Shown here: positions 1 through 7,243 of the stretch, piece by piece
Position numbering within the stretch: the first letter of the stretch is position 1
How the letters are laid out: every line of letters begins with the position of its first letter
DNA from: JBAXSK01 sp044358815
GTDB lineage: Bacteria; Cyanobacteriota; Cyanobacteriia; Pseudanabaenales; Pseudanabaenaceae
Assembly: GCA_044358815.1 (NCBI GenBank)
Contig: JBIKNH010000111.1
Coordinates: 1-14,272, forward strand
DNA: 14,272 nucleotides
Direction: 5' to 3'
Made by a program: the position numbers and the translations under genes
Notes under the pieces: generated by a model
The model's database searches: none
What the model was told of the DNA's origin: nothing
Seen by the model: the letters and a program-made list of their open reading frames with translations, nothing else

Positions 1-726
1 ATTCCCTATAGCCCCACCGACAGTTACGCCAAGGCTTTGGGCATTGGTTTACTCAATACTTTAAAAGTGGTGGCGACTAGTTTGGTAGGAGCTTCGGCAG
101 TGGGGCTGACGGTGGGCATTGCACGACTCTCTCCTAACTGGTTATTGAGATCCCTCGCCCAAGTATATGTGGAAATTTTGCGCAATACTCCGTTACTGTT
201 ACAGCTATTTTTCTGGTATGGCGTAATTTTCCTATCTGTTGGTTCAGGAAGCTCACCTAATGACTGGCTAAATATTACGAAAGAGGGAATTACTCTAGTA
301 CCTCTAAAAATGACTTTCACCTCGGAGTTTTGCGCGTTGGTAATGGGTTTAACCCTATTCTCCAGTGCATTCATCGCAGAAATTGTACGCGGCGGGATTT
401 TGGCAGTTTCTAAAGGGCAGTGGGAAGCAGCACAGGCTTTAGGTTTGTCCCGCGCCCAGGTGATGCGGTTGGTGGTTTTGCCCCAATCTTTACGGACGAT
501 GATTCCTCCCTTAACCAGCCAATATGTGAATATCGCGAAAAATTCCAGCCTCGCGGTGGCAGTGGGGTATCGTGATGTTTACGCCATTGCTTCGACAACA
601 ATTAACCAGACGGGGCGACCGATTAATGTGATTTTGCTCCTGATGGCGGTATATTTGACCTTGAGCCTGAGTATTGCGTTTGTCATGAATTGGATAAATC
701 GACGGGTGCAAATTGTGGAACGTTAA
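1..726 (+). CDS. Amino-acid ABC transporter permease, NatG/AapQ/BztB-like (5' end missing)
   Basis: This is the C-terminal part of an inner-membrane permease of the polar amino-acid uptake ABC family. The frame is open from base 1 (reading IPYSPTDSYAKALG), so the gene starts outside the window; a TTG at 37 is in frame but is not a convincing start. Visible are several hydrophobic membrane segments, the phrase YVEILRNTPLLLQLFFWY typical of AapQ/BztB/NatG proteins, and the cytoplasmic EAA loop (EIVRGGI...GQWEAAQALGLS...VVLPQSLR) that docks the ATPase. The end, MNWINRRVQIVER, matches the usual AapQ C terminus. In cyanobacteria this type is NatG of the N-II system, which works with NatH, the binding protein NatF and the ATPase BgtA (family knowledge). 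No natH-like gene follows, so this is the last gene of its group. The membrane-permease call is firm; the exact subfamily is less so. Confidence 0.88.
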   Translation: MPYSPTDSYAKALGIGLLNTLKVVATSLVGASAVGLTVGIARLSPNWLLRSLAQVYVEILRNTPLLLQLFFWYGVIFLSVGSGSSPNDWLNITKEGITLVPLKMTFTSEFCALVMGLTLFSSAFIAEIVRGGILAVSKGQWEAAQALGLSRAQVMRLVVLPQSLRTMIPPLTSQYVNIAKNSSLAVAVGYRDVYAIASTTINQTGRPINVILLLMAVYLTLSLSIAFVMNWINRRVQIVER

Positions 727-812
727 GCTTTACCAGTTAGCAAAATTAGGAATAGAGAATCAAGTAAATTAGAGGGTATTTGGGAAGTCTGCACATTCGC
801 TAAAAATAATGA

Positions 813-893
813 TTGATCCCCCCTAGCCCCCCTTAAAAAGGTGGGAAAAGACTAAAAAAGTCACCCTTTCTAAGGGGAATTTAGGGGGATCAA
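813..893. repeat. GATCCCCC-type palindromic interspersed repeat
   Basis: The left arm begins TTGATCCCCCCTAGCCCCCC and the right arm ends TTTAGGGGGATCAA. The arms pair over about 30 bp, with mismatches, around an A-rich centre (AAAAGACTAAAAAAGT). Such GATCCCCC...GGGGGATC elements are dispersed in many cyanobacterial genomes (general knowledge). It lies between the permease and the flavoprotein gene, which converge here, so its transcript could fold and end both. No coding potential is seen. Confidence 0.75.
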
Positions 894-910
894 AACTTCT
901 CAAACACGCT

Positions 911-1525
911 CTAAGGATTCACTTCTTGAACTTGCCATGATTCCTGATCTGAGAGAGTGTATAAATAGCGATTCTGTGGATTCCCTTTCAATTTGAGATA
1001 ATCCACTTGATGCGGTTCCAGCAAGAGTAAACAAAAGTTTGAGGGTGGATTGTGGGGATCTGGAGGTTCCGGGCTAAACAACCCATGATCCTTTGCTTTA
1101 TCAGATTCTCGTGATTCTTGGGGTGTGGGCCACGCAAATTGCAATCGGGCAGCATCGGAAAGTTCGCGCCATTGTTGCACCCGAGGGGAAGTACCTTGAT
1201 TTGGCGGTTGACTAGATTCGTCATTATCAGGGATCATAGCGTGTACTTGTCCAGCAATCCGAAACTGTTCTCTAGTTTTGGGAAAATACCAACAAGCTTC
1301 CACCCAAGGCTGTGCCTGAATGTGGGTGAATTTCTGACTGCGGGTATCGGTAATAAATTTAAGCCAATTAGTTTCTGCCCAAAAACCGCGAAATACCACT
1401 GTCCTATTAGTGGGGCGTTGTTGCCGATCCACCGTCGCTAACTGCAAATAACGGGATTCTGGTTGATGGCGATGGGCATGGAGCGCACGGGCTAAAACAC
1501 TGCGCCAAGGAGAAGAGCCGGACAT
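911..1525 (-). CDS. Pyridoxamine 5'-phosphate oxidase-like FMN-binding protein (Alr4036 type)
   Basis: A 204-residue soluble protein of the flavin-binding split-barrel superfamily. The N terminus (SPWRSVLARALHAHR...SRYLQLATVD...PTNRTVVFRGF) matches the Alr4036-type FMN-binding domain, and the C terminus (FCLLLLEPHQVDYLKLKGNP, then RYLY and EVNP) matches the end of the same family, so it looks full length. The R-TVVFRGF stretch is where PNPOx-like proteins hold FMN phosphate. The family is annotated by similarity to pyridoxamine phosphate oxidase, but true vitamin B6 activity is not established for it, so the substrate is unknown. The ATG at 1525 has no clear ribosome-binding site. It is transcribed alone, divergently from the acyltransferase and convergently with the permease. 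Confidence 0.88.
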   Translation of the reverse strand: MSGSSPWRSVLARALHAHRHQPESRYLQLATVDRQQRPTNRTVVFRGFWAETNWLKFITDTRSQKFTHIQAQPWVEACWYFPKTREQFRIAGQVHAMIPDNDESSQPPNQGTSPRVQQWRELSDAARLQFAWPTPQESRESDKAKDHGLFSPEPPDPHNPPSNFCLLLLEPHQVDYLKLKGNPQNRYLYTLSDQESWQVQEVNP

Positions 1526-1628
1526 AGAGAATGGTTAGTAATGGGTGATAGGTGGCAAGATTGATTTTTGATAACCTAGCTCATGTTTACTGTGGTTGAC
1601 CCTGAATCAACAGAATTCCCAATAGATT

Positions 1629-1677
1629 ATTAACGTATCAATCAGCTTATTAAATTTAGCTTATCAAATTAACGTAT
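1629..1677 (+). promoter_or_regulatory. Paired direct repeats in front of the acyltransferase gene
   Basis: ATTAACGTAT occurs at 1629-1638 and again at 1668-1677. Between the copies, AGCTTATTAAATT (1644-1656) is followed by AGCTTATCAAATT (1658-1670). The block ends 7 bases before the ATG at 1684 in very AT-rich DNA, so it is probably the promoter or operator of the acyltransferase. No -10/-35 pair can be assigned with confidence. Confidence 0.35.
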
Positions 1678-1683
1678 AAACCT

Positions 1684-2682
1684 ATGGCATTAACAGAAAA
1701 TAGAAAACATCTTGGCGTTGTAGATGGACTGAGAGGAATTGCCGCATTAATGGTGGTGATTGTCCATGCTTCAATGCTTTTAGATAAGTCATGGTTTACG
1801 GAAATAGCACAATATGGTCAACATGGCGTGATTATTTTCTTTGTGATTTCAGGATTTATTATTCCATATGCTTTACATAGGAGTAATTATAGATTAACAG
1901 ACATATCTAATTTTCTATGGCGCAGAATTTTACGCCTAAATCCCCCTTATTACTTGATACTACTAATTACGTTACTATTTTACTTCATTGTCAAAATCAT
2001 AAATCCTAGTGCCAATGCTGAGCATTTACAAATTGAGGGTTCAAGGATATTTTTTCATCTGACTTATCTCGTACCTTTCGTAAATCAAAACTGGTATAAC
2101 AATGTCTTCTGGACTTTAGCCATTGAGTTTCAATATTACATACTAATTGCTTTACTGTATCCATTACTCAGTAAGAATAAGTATTTAGTTATATTTTCCC
2201 TCATTTTACTTAGCTTTAGCCATCATTTGCCTTATGCGAAGGCTACCGTAACGATTATTAACTACAGCACTCCATTCTTAGTTGGAATTTTAATATTTTT
2301 ATATAAAGCAAATCGGATTAATCGCAATGACATGGCTCTTACTTCATTAGCAATATTCTGGCTCTGTCAGATGCAGATTTCTGGACAAAGAATGTTGTTT
2401 GCTGTATTTGCCTGTGGAATAATTATGTTTGTTAACTTTACATCACCATTGACAAATTTTTTGGGCAAAATATCTTATTCACTTTATTTGACCCATAGTT
2501 TATTTCTGATAATTAGCTGGCTTCTTTTACAAAGGGTAATTAATCTCAATCAATTAATTTTTGGCAAAGAAATTATAGTATTTCTACTAATTTTATTATC
2601 AATTCCAGTTGCCTATGGCTATTATTTACTGATTGAAAAGCCATCAATTAATTGGGCAAAAAGATTTAAAAAAGTTGATTAA
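1684..2682 (+). CDS. Acyltransferase 3 family integral membrane protein
   Basis: A 332-residue polytopic membrane protein of the acyltransferase-3 (OafA/NodX-like) family, which moves acyl groups onto sugars of O-antigen, exopolysaccharide or similar acceptors at the inner membrane (family knowledge). The opening HLGVVDGLRGIAALMVVIVH carries the conserved DGLRGIAA...VH motif, whose His is the proposed catalytic residue. Next come GVIIFFVISGFII and WRRILRLNPPYYL, matching FF-SGF and the R-RI-R-P block, and then about eight more hydrophobic segments. The acceptor cannot be predicted because no polysaccharide genes are adjacent. Its base composition is clearly more AT-rich than queA or metG, and TTA, ATA and AAA codons are frequent, which suggests later acquisition. 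The start is the first ATG next to the conserved N terminus; no ribosome-binding site is visible. Confidence 0.9.
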   Translation: MALTENRKHLGVVDGLRGIAALMVVIVHASMLLDKSWFTEIAQYGQHGVIIFFVISGFIIPYALHRSNYRLTDISNFLWRRILRLNPPYYLILLITLLFYFIVKIINPSANAEHLQIEGSRIFFHLTYLVPFVNQNWYNNVFWTLAIEFQYYILIALLYPLLSKNKYLVIFSLILLSFSHHLPYAKATVTIINYSTPFLVGILIFLYKANRINRNDMALTSLAIFWLCQMQISGQRMLFAVFACGIIMFVNFTSPLTNFLGKISYSLYLTHSLFLIISWLLLQRVINLNQLIFGKEIIVFLLILLSIPVAYGYYLLIEKPSINWAKRFKKVD

Positions 2683-2702
2683 GAGATACTAAATCATCTC
2701 TT
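2681..2702 (+). terminator. Stem-loop overlapping the acyltransferase stop codon
   Basis: AAGAGAT (2681-2687) and ATCTCTT (2696-2702) form a 7-bp stem with an 8-nt loop. It begins inside the TAA stop of the acyltransferase gene. No T-run follows, so this is a weak terminator or an mRNA-end stabiliser rather than a classical intrinsic terminator. Confidence 0.3.
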
Positions 2703-2767
2703 GAAATAGTTATGGAAACCGCAAAAATATTAATGTCTTTGGTGTCAGAAAGTCATATAAATTATTC

Positions 2768-3205
2768 ATGGGTCAACTGCAACATCAGTTAAAAATTATC
2801 AACCAAATTTTCCCAATGGATACATCATTTTTATCTAACTCCTCTAGTCATAATCCAAATTATGAGCTAATGACCATAGATGCTGTACAACAAGCTCTCA
2901 ATCGCTCCAGGGCTTCGATATATCGTTACGCTAATACTGAACCAAAGACCCTCAATCTACCCTACGACCCGCAGAAACTCAATCCTGAATTTCGCCAAGA
3001 CGATCAAGAAGCCCTGCGCTTTCACCCCAACGAAGTCGCTCGGTTTGCCAGAGATGTACTGCAAATTAAGTCAGTGGTTGTTAACGCCCAAGAGTCCACA
3101 GATAGCCTAAATACACGCCTTTTACAAGAGATTTTGCACGAACTACGCACCCTAAACCAGCAAATCTACCGTTTAAATTCTGATAAATATAATTCTGGCG
3201 AGTAA
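2768..3205 (+). CDS. Small helix-turn-helix-like protein, cyanobacterial conserved hypothetical
   Basis: 145 residues. The central block, MTIDAVQQALNRSRASIYRY (about residues 35-54), has the layout of a helix-turn-helix and is followed by LNLPYDPQKLNPEFR and LRFHPNEVARFARDVL. I recall this arrangement from small cyanobacterial proteins sometimes labelled resolvase or hypothetical, so DNA binding is likely but the target is unknown. The C-terminal third (SLNTRLLQEILHELRTLNQQ) is predicted amphipathic helix and could mediate dimerisation. The start is uncertain: the ATG at 2768 gives 145 residues, while the ATG at 2816 would remove 16 residues without touching the conserved part. Neither has a good ribosome-binding site. 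It lies 85 bases after the acyltransferase on the same strand. Confidence 0.72.
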   Translation: MGQLQHQLKIINQIFPMDTSFLSNSSSHNPNYELMTIDAVQQALNRSRASIYRYANTEPKTLNLPYDPQKLNPEFRQDDQEALRFHPNEVARFARDVLQIKSVVVNAQESTDSLNTRLLQEILHELRTLNQQIYRLNSDKYNSGE

Positions 3206-3561
3206 TTCTGGCAAATAAAGTAATCCTCTCAAAACAAAAGGCATTTTTTGCCAATCATCGATCCCTGAAATCATTTTGAGCTAAGCAAAAACCGCAAAAT
3301 AGTTACAGAAATAGGGCAAAACAATTGTCAATTTGTTGATAAGATCAGGCAAACGTTGCTCCTTAAGAATGGGTGTAAAACCTAGCCAGATTTTGCTGGC
3401 ATTCATTTTCTAGAGTTATTTATGGGATTTGGTTAGACAATTGATCTAGGCAACTTATTAAATAACTTCCTGAAAATTGTCCCTAAAACTGGCAACTATT
3501 CGAGCCATTTCGTCCTGTCGATGAGTAGTCTTGATATTTTTTGTGGTAAAGCTTTCTAAAT
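3206..3561. other. Intergenic region between the HTH gene and queA
   Basis: 356 bases with no open frame worth calling. A short hairpin, GGCA-TTTTT-TGCC (3240-3252), follows the HTH gene but is too weak to call a terminator. I saw no recognisable riboswitch in front of queA and no tRNA-like clover leaf. The queA promoter should lie in this stretch, but I could not pick one out. Confidence 0.5.
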
Positions 3562-4638
3562 ATGGTCACCTTGCATAGTACGGCAGTTGGAGAAGATCTC
3601 GACCCCGATTACACCCTGAATGCCTATGCCTACGATCTGCCTCCAGAACGGATCGCCCAAAATCCTGCGGTTCCTCGGGATCATTCCCGTTTGCTACACA
3701 TCACCCCTGACCGCCAGTTACACCACCATCGTTTCTATGATCTGCCTCAGTTTCTGCGACCAGGAGACTTGATTCTGCTCAACAATACCAAAGTAATTCC
3801 GGCACGGATGTTTGGTACAAAACAATCTGGGGTGGCAGTGGAAATTTTGCTGATGGAACCACTGGGGACAAACCGCTGGATGGCATTAGTCAAGCCTGGT
3901 AAGCGTTTACCAGTGGGCAGCACAATTATATTTAATGAAAATGTCACTGCCACCGTTGAGGGCATTGATCCAAATACCCGTGCCCGTGAACTACAATTTC
4001 ACCTGACGGATGGGACGGATCTGCTCAATGTAATCGACCAATTGGGACAAGTGCCTTTTCCGCCCTATGTCACTGCCTCTGATGCTTTGTCAGAACAGTA
4101 TCAGACAATTTATGCCTCAATACCAGGGGCAATTGCGGCTCCTACGGCAGGGCTGCACTTTACAGACGAGGTTTTTGCCAAATTAGATGCAATGGGGGTA
4201 CAGCGGGACTTTATTACGCTCCATGTGGGTTTAGGTACATTTCGCCCCGTAGAAACGGAAAACATTACCGAACATGTCATGCACAGCGAATGGTTCTCGG
4301 TATCAGAAGCGATAATTGACAAAATCAAAGCCACTAAGGCCAATGGTGGGCGGGTAATTGCCGTTGGTAGCACGGTGGTTCGAGCCATCGAGAGCGCTAA
4401 GATGCAACCCTTTGAAGGCAAAACCAATTTAATGATTTATCCTGGCTATCAGTGGCAGGTGTTGGATGGTATTATCACTAACTTCCATTTGCCTAAATCC
4501 ACTTTGCTGATGATGATGGCGGCATTTTTGGGGAAAGACGGTCGGGAATTTCTATTGTCTAGCTATAAAGCCGCAATTGAGGCAGAGTATCGGTTCTATT
4601 CCTTCGGTGATGCGATGTTGATGTGGCGTGGTCAATAG
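3562..4638 (+). CDS. queA: S-adenosylmethionine:tRNA ribosyltransferase-isomerase QueA
   Basis: QueA transfers and isomerises the ribosyl part of S-adenosylmethionine onto preQ1 at the wobble base of tRNAs with GUN anticodons, giving epoxyqueuosine, the penultimate step of queuosine synthesis. The 358-residue length is normal. Diagnostic stretches are YDLPPERIAQNPAVPRDHSR near the N terminus, LRPGDLILLNNTKVIPARM, VPFPPYV, IAAPTAGLHFT, TLHVGLGTFRPV and TNFHLPKSTLLMM near the C terminus. All conserved blocks are present and no lesion is visible. The ATG at 3562 fits the family start, although the upstream GGTAAAG is a poor ribosome-binding site. Other queuosine genes are not in the window. It is a single-gene unit converging with ruvC. 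Confidence 0.97.
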   Translation: MVTLHSTAVGEDLDPDYTLNAYAYDLPPERIAQNPAVPRDHSRLLHITPDRQLHHHRFYDLPQFLRPGDLILLNNTKVIPARMFGTKQSGVAVEILLMEPLGTNRWMALVKPGKRLPVGSTIIFNENVTATVEGIDPNTRARELQFHLTDGTDLLNVIDQLGQVPFPPYVTASDALSEQYQTIYASIPGAIAAPTAGLHFTDEVFAKLDAMGVQRDFITLHVGLGTFRPVETENITEHVMHSEWFSVSEAIIDKIKATKANGGRVIAVGSTVVRAIESAKMQPFEGKTNLMIYPGYQWQVLDGIITNFHLPKSTLLMMMAAFLGKDGREFLLSSYKAAIEAEYRFYSFGDAMLMWRGQ

Positions 4639-4695
4639 TCCCTAATAGTCTCTATAGCTGGATTCCTCTGTAACTGCAACATAACTTCTAAAACT

Positions 4696-4728
4696 ACCAG
4701 TAAAAAAACTACCAGCAAAACCACTGGT
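4696..4728. terminator. Weak inverted repeat between queA and ruvC
   Basis: ACCAGT (4696-4701) and ACTGGT (4723-4728) can pair around a 21-nt A-rich loop, between the convergent queA and ruvC genes. A second ACCAG copy lies in the loop. It may help end both transcripts, but the stem is short and there is no clear T-run on either strand. Confidence 0.25.
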
Positions 4729-4735
4729 AAGCCTA

Positions 4736-5302
4736 CTAAAAACCTGTCCCCAAAAACCAACAACTTAGAGCCACTGCTAAGGCATCGGCACAATCATCGG
4801 GTTGAGGGGGTTTTGGTAAATTGAGTTCTCGCACCACCGCAGATTGCACAGCTAATTTATCGGCGTTACCGTGACCGGTTAGGGCTTGCTTAATCTGGGG
4901 TGGTGAAAATTCAATGGGAACTAGATCATGCTGGGTCAATACCAAGAGAATCACTCCCCGCGCTTGAGCAACAGGGATCAGATTCCCCATGCGATAAAAA
5001 AACAACTTCTCTAAACCAACCGAGTCAGGCTGCCAGTACTCCAGCAAACTGTGCATATCCTGATAGATAATTTGTAACCTCTCACCAATGGTTCGTTCTT
5101 TGGGTGTTTTAATGACACCATAGTCAACTAGTTGTGGTGTGTTTCGTGCCGATTTTGAAAGCGTCTTTTTTGAAAGCCCACTTTGTGAGAGCGTCTTTTG
5201 TGAAGGATCACTTTGTGAAAGAGCATTATGATCTGCTGGATTAACTTCCACCAAACCAAATCCAATGGTCGCAATCCCTGGATCAAGTCCTAAAATCAGC
5301 AA
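4736..5302 (-). CDS. ruvC: Holliday-junction endonuclease RuvC with a repeat insertion
   Basis: RuvC resolves Holliday junctions made during recombination and repair, working with RuvAB in the cytoplasm. All four acidic catalytic residues are visible: Asp in LGLDPG, Glu in VGLEKLFF, and the two Asp of PDDCADALA. ARGVILL and the KQALTGHGNADK segment also match the family. I chose the TTG at 5302 because it gives MLILGLDPG, where RuvC proteins normally begin, with an AGG about 8 bases upstream. The longer frame from the ATG at 5404 would add an unrelated 34-residue N terminus. The protein is 188 residues, longer than usual because of a Ser/Lys/Gln-rich insertion after strand 1 (see the repeat at 5138-5221). 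No other ruv gene is nearby. Confidence 0.92.
   Translation of the reverse strand: MLILGLDPGIATIGFGLVEVNPADHNALSQSDPSQKTLSQSGLSKKTLSKSARNTPQLVDYGVIKTPKERTIGERLQIIYQDMHSLLEYWQPDSVGLEKLFFYRMGNLIPVAQARGVILLVLTQHDLVPIEFSPPQIKQALTGHGNADKLAVQSAVVRELNLPKPPQPDDCADALAVALSCWFLGTGF
5138..5221 (-). repeat. In-frame tandem repeat inside ruvC
   Basis: Read on the minus strand, a degenerate 15-bp unit (about CTTTCACAAAGTGAT, CCTTCACAAAAGACG, CTCTCACAAAGTGGG, CTTTCAAAAAAGACG, CTTTCAAAATCGGCA) occurs five times. It encodes LSQSD, PSQKT, LSQSG, LSKKT and LSKSA. The reading frame is kept, and the block lies in the loop between the first two beta strands of RuvC, away from the active site. Confidence 0.85.
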
Positions 5303-5494
5303 ATGGTTTACCTGTGAATAAATGACAATCAGATGGTAATTAGACAGAAAATAACAGTGGCAAGCCAGGTAGAAATTACAATAAAAAAATACCCCACCAT
5401 ACAATGATGGGATATTCTCAATTCTTCCTTCCCAAAGAGCATATCAACAGAACAGAAGGGAACCAGATCAATCAGTGCATAGGAAGCACATCCA

Positions 5495-6385
5495 TTAACG
5501 GCGTGGCGGCACTGCGGGAGTAGTTCCACCTTGCGGGTTTTGTCCCCGTAATTGGGTGGTGAAGAAGAACATATCAAACAATTGGAACAACTGTCCCACG
5601 CGCTGAGAAGGAACAAACTGAGTTTGGTCAGCACCGCTGCTAGTTTTGCCATCCTTAGGCAACATATCGCCAATCAAAGCCGACATGGAAGTGACGCGAA
5701 TCTTCAGATTCTTGGCTTGATTAGGATCGCGGCGGTTTAGTAGTTCTAGTTCATCTTGCAAGTCTTGGGCATCCATAAAGTACACCTGAAAAGGCTTACC
5801 ATCTTGCCCATTCACCACAGGGAAAGCTGGTTTATCCGCACCGCTGCTGGCATAAAATACGGGAATTCCGGACAGTACTGCCCGAATTTTATCTTCAGGT
5901 AATTTATCAGATTGCATCAGGCGACTTGCAGAAATCAGATTTTGCCGCCCTGCAATCAGGGAAATGCGCAACTTGCGATCTTTATTGCCCGACTGCATCG
6001 CAAAAAAGTCCACCATCGTACCGCCAGTGATGCCCACTTGTTTCGGTAAATTGGTAATAGTATTATTATTTCGTAGGGTGTTCCATGCTAACTGGGCATC
6101 TTCGGGACTCATGAAAAAGGCAACTTCCCGATCAGGATCTTCTGGCTTGCGGTTAGCCCCCTGTAACGGAATTTCTACGGGTTTACCCTTGTCATCAATC
6201 AAAACAAATACTGGAATGCGTTGCAATCTTTCGGCAACTTGCTCTTGGGTCAGGGCTGCGGCTGGTTTAGGTGCAAGGGTAACCGTACTGGTAATGATCC
6301 CACCCGATAGAGTTAAAGCTGCTAATATAGGGGTAATTGCAGGGGTAATTAGTTTTTGCCAAGATTTCATCACGGGAATTTTCAT
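5495..6385 (-). CDS. Tic22-family periplasmic protein
   Basis: A 296-residue exported protein of the Tic22 family. Plant Tic22 works in chloroplast protein import. Cyanobacterial homologues are periplasmic or lumenal and are linked to outer-membrane biogenesis with Omp85 (family knowledge). The N terminus has Lys residues, a hydrophobic stretch (ITPILAALTLSGGIITSTV) and a likely signal-peptidase site near KPAAA-LTQEQ. The mature part shows the usual pattern: VAERLQRIPVFVLIDDKGKP, VAFFMSPEDAQ, VYFMDAQDLQDELE and a C-terminal FFFTTQLRGQNP. It ends in a Pro-rich tail. A GAGGAG motif abuts the ATG at 6385. An ATG at 6370 (MKSW) is the alternative start and sits about 15 bases from that motif. Confidence 0.9.
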   Translation of the reverse strand: MKIPVMKSWQKLITPAITPILAALTLSGGIITSTVTLAPKPAAALTQEQVAERLQRIPVFVLIDDKGKPVEIPLQGANRKPEDPDREVAFFMSPEDAQLAWNTLRNNNTITNLPKQVGITGGTMVDFFAMQSGNKDRKLRISLIAGRQNLISASRLMQSDKLPEDKIRAVLSGIPVFYASSGADKPAFPVVNGQDGKPFQVYFMDAQDLQDELELLNRRDPNQAKNLKIRVTSMSALIGDMLPKDGKTSSGADQTQFVPSQRVGQLFQLFDMFFFTTQLRGQNPQGGTTPAVPPRR

Positions 6386-6445
6386 CTCCTCGGAAAGGAA
6401 GTAATAAAAGTCAATAAGAATGTCAAACTGAAATAAGAGTTATGC

Positions 6446-6485
6446 CCTATAACAACCTATAACCGTAAGCTATAACCATAGGTTA
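6446..6485 (-). promoter_or_regulatory. Phased GTTATAG repeats upstream of the Tic22 gene
   Basis: On the plus strand CCTATAAC lies at 6446-6453 and 6456-6463, exactly one helical turn apart. A third CTATAAC is at 6470-6476 and overlaps the inverted repeat TAACC-ATA-GGTTA (6473-6485). The cluster is about 60-100 bases upstream of the Tic22 start, where a repressor or activator could bind. The binding protein is unknown. Confidence 0.35.
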
Positions 6486-6787
6486 ATTTAAACATAGGCT
6501 TAGGGGCATCGGGTCAGATGATCAGCTTGTTTACTAGAATCAACACCACGACAGTGCATAATTCAGTGCATAAATTCACAGACACATTAAAGGGCTGAGA
6601 TGGGAATTTGGCAGCACCGCAGGGGTGTTTTTCTCGGCTCATGGACAGCGCCACTTGACACCATTAAACAAGACTTACTTTAAGCAAAACTCAGTGAAGC
6701 AGTACTTAGTTAAATGGGACTAACCATTGGTGTGATTGTGCCATAAAAAGCCAACCTTCGACCTGAGGCAAATGGCTCTGATCACTT

Positions 6788-6811
6788 TAACCTAGGTTAT
6801 GGCTATAGCCA
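6788..6811. repeat. Two abutting perfect 12-bp palindromes
   Basis: TAACCTAGGTTA (6788-6799) and TGGCTATAGCCA (6800-6811) are each perfectly self-complementary and touch without a spacer. They form a 24-bp block in the long gene-free region, immediately before a tandem 12-bp repeat. The function is unknown; dimeric protein binding sites are the simplest reading. Confidence 0.7.
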
Positions 6812-6825
6812 GTTAGTCAACAGTC

Positions 6826-6849
6826 AGTAAACAGCTAAGTAAACAGCTA
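6826..6849. repeat. Perfect tandem 12-bp repeat, AGTAAACAGCTA x2
   Basis: AGTAAACAGCTA occurs at 6826-6837 and again at 6838-6849 with no gap. The pair is itself bracketed by TAGTCAACA at 6814-6822 and 6855-6863. The arrangement is iteron-like. No DnaA box or rep gene is seen nearby, so an origin role is not supported. Confidence 0.7.
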
Positions 6850-6864
6850 GTAACTAGTCAACAA

Positions 6865-6904
6865 AATCTAGAAAAAACCAGAAACCATTAGACTAAGCTA
6901 GATT
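6865..6904. repeat. Short inverted repeat AATCTAG/CTAGATT
   Basis: AATCTAG (6865-6871) and CTAGATT (6898-6904) can form a 7-bp stem around a 26-nt loop, just after the tandem repeat. It may belong to the same regulatory or mobile-element remnant. On its own it is weak. Confidence 0.35.
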
Positions 6905-7174
6905 ATGGGACATGGGACGCGCTAGGGTGAGTCACGGTTCCAGGTTCTTGTTAGATATGACACAATTTAAGACATCGGGCATAGATCAAGCAAAACTTTA
7001 TGCTTGCGCTGTGATCCTTCCCTGGGGTGTAATTCTAAGAAAGTCATTCTCAACACCTGAAATTCTATGCAAATAGCATCTAGGTCTCCAACTACTTCCC
7101 TCTATGAGCGGGATCTCAATCTCTGGATATAACCGACAATCACCCACCTAAAAGCTAGGGATTTCCAGAATCTT

Positions 7175-7243
7175 GACGTTATTAATTTGGTGGAGGAATT
7201 AGCGAGTTTGACGGGTAGAGAGCGGCGAGAGGCTGCATCCTGA
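7175..7243 (+). pseudogene. Possible remnant of a VapB-like (PSK/Rv0623-type) antitoxin
   Basis: One frame reads DVINLVEELASLTGRERREA and then AS-stop. This resembles the core of Rv0623/PSK-type antitoxins, which read like LARELAALTGE--TEAV. There is no in-frame start close by, and the frame stops at 7241-7243 before the expected C-terminal part. No toxin gene follows. If real it is a decayed fragment, but 22 residues is too little to be sure. Confidence 0.25.

Noticed and set aside
1118..1441. Plus-strand frame of 107 codons inside the flavoprotein gene
   Set aside because: It is antisense to a well-recognised family member and has no recognisable protein features.
3240..3252. Terminator after the HTH gene
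   Set aside because: GGCA-TTTTT-TGCC is a 4-bp stem whose loop is the T-run itself; no T-run follows it.
5303..5404. Longer RuvC start at the ATG at 5404
   Set aside because: It would add 34 residues rich in Phe, Tyr and Cys before the conserved LGLDPG, unlike any RuvC I know; the TTG at 5302 gives the normal beginning.
6615..6635. Possible small-RNA terminator (CACC-GGTG followed by TTTTT)
   Set aside because: The stem is only about four base pairs and no promoter or conserved RNA core could be recognised upstream.
6826..6849. Origin of replication based on iteron-like repeats
   Set aside because: There are only two copies, no DnaA boxes were found by eye, and no dnaA, dnaN or rep gene is nearby.
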